Below are positions 11,293-11,409 of a stretch of 11,409 nt of DNA, one piece after another (position 1 is the stretch's first letter; every line of letters starts with the position of its first letter). Under the pieces are notes generated by a model. It was not told the DNA's origin, ran no database searches, and worked only from the letters and a program-made list of their open reading frames with translations. The DNA lies in NCBI GenBank assembly GCA_031396305.1, contig JANNKM010000228.1, positions 1 to 11,409 on the forward strand, given 5' to 3'. The position numbers were made by a program, and so were the translations under genes. The stretch comes from JAEMQF01 sp031396305 (GTDB taxonomy: Bacteria > Pseudomonadota > Gammaproteobacteria > Burkholderiales > Burkholderiaceae_C).

Positions 11293-11409
11293 TGAAAGCG
11301 CTACTTGAACTCTTCAAGCAGGTCCAGCAGGACGAGGAGTTCGATGCGATCAAGATCGGGCTCGCTTCGCCCGAGAAGATCCGCTCGTGGTCCTACGGCG
11401 AAGTGAAGA
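11292..11409 (+). CDS. rpoC: DNA-directed RNA polymerase subunit beta', 3'-truncated by the window edge
   Basis: Beta' carries the catalytic magnesium site and the clamp of RNA polymerase. Only the first 39 codons are visible. They begin MKALLELFKQVQQDEEFDAI and continue with KIGLASPEKIRSWSYGEVK, the standard N-terminal block leading to the zinc-binding region, which lies outside the window. The ATG overlaps the rpoB stop in TGATG (11290-11294), and GAGAGG at 11281-11286 inside the end of rpoB serves as ribosome binding site. The overlap implies translational coupling that keeps beta and beta' equimolar. No disruption is visible in the part seen. Confidence 0.96.

Overview
This window is core chromosomal DNA from a high-GC betaproteobacterium. 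It most likely belongs to the order Burkholderiales, close to the Comamonadaceae or the Rubrivivax/Leptothrix group. I base this on remembered family sequences for EF-G, SecE, L10 and RpoB, on the L10 leader, and on strong G/C bias at third codon positions; I ran no search. Every gene lies on the + strand, and every product belongs to the translation, transcription or protein-export core.

Layout. The 3' nine-tenths of fusA (EF-G) enters from the left edge and is followed 17 bp later by a complete tuf (EF-Tu). Next come a tRNA-Trp(CCA) gene, secE (translocase subunit) and nusG (elongation/antitermination factor). Then come the ribosomal stalk and L1-arm genes rplK (L11), rplA (L1), rplJ (L10) and rplL (L7/L12), followed by rpoB (RNA polymerase beta). 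The first 39 codons of rpoC (beta') run off the right edge. From tuf to rpoC this is the classical tuf-trnW-secE-nusG-rplKAJL-rpoBC cluster. The unusual part is fusA directly upstream of this tuf. In the relatives I recall, the str operon (rpsL-rpsG-fusA-tuf) lies beyond rpoC and has its own tuf copy.

The untranslated spacers carry the visible regulatory structure. The nusG-rplK gap holds strong hairpins, and the one just before the rplK ribosome binding site is a candidate L1 operator. The 236-bp rplA-rplJ gap contains a recognisable L10 leader with nested and partly alternative helices, followed by rplJ starting at TTG. The 369-bp rplL-rpoB gap contains no gene but is unusually dense in inverted repeats. 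The first of these begins at the base after the rplL stop and may be the rpoB attenuator or processing site.

The genes work as one growth-rate-controlled unit. EF-G and EF-Tu drive elongation at the L11/L10/L7-L12 GTPase centre. NusG links RNA polymerase (rpoB, rpoC) to the ribosome, and SecE anchors the export channel. The L1 and L10 leaders would let the ribosomal proteins repress their own translation while the rplL-rpoB spacer tunes polymerase output. I found no mobile element, CRISPR array, defence gene or unknown protein-coding gene, and I see no undescribed system here.
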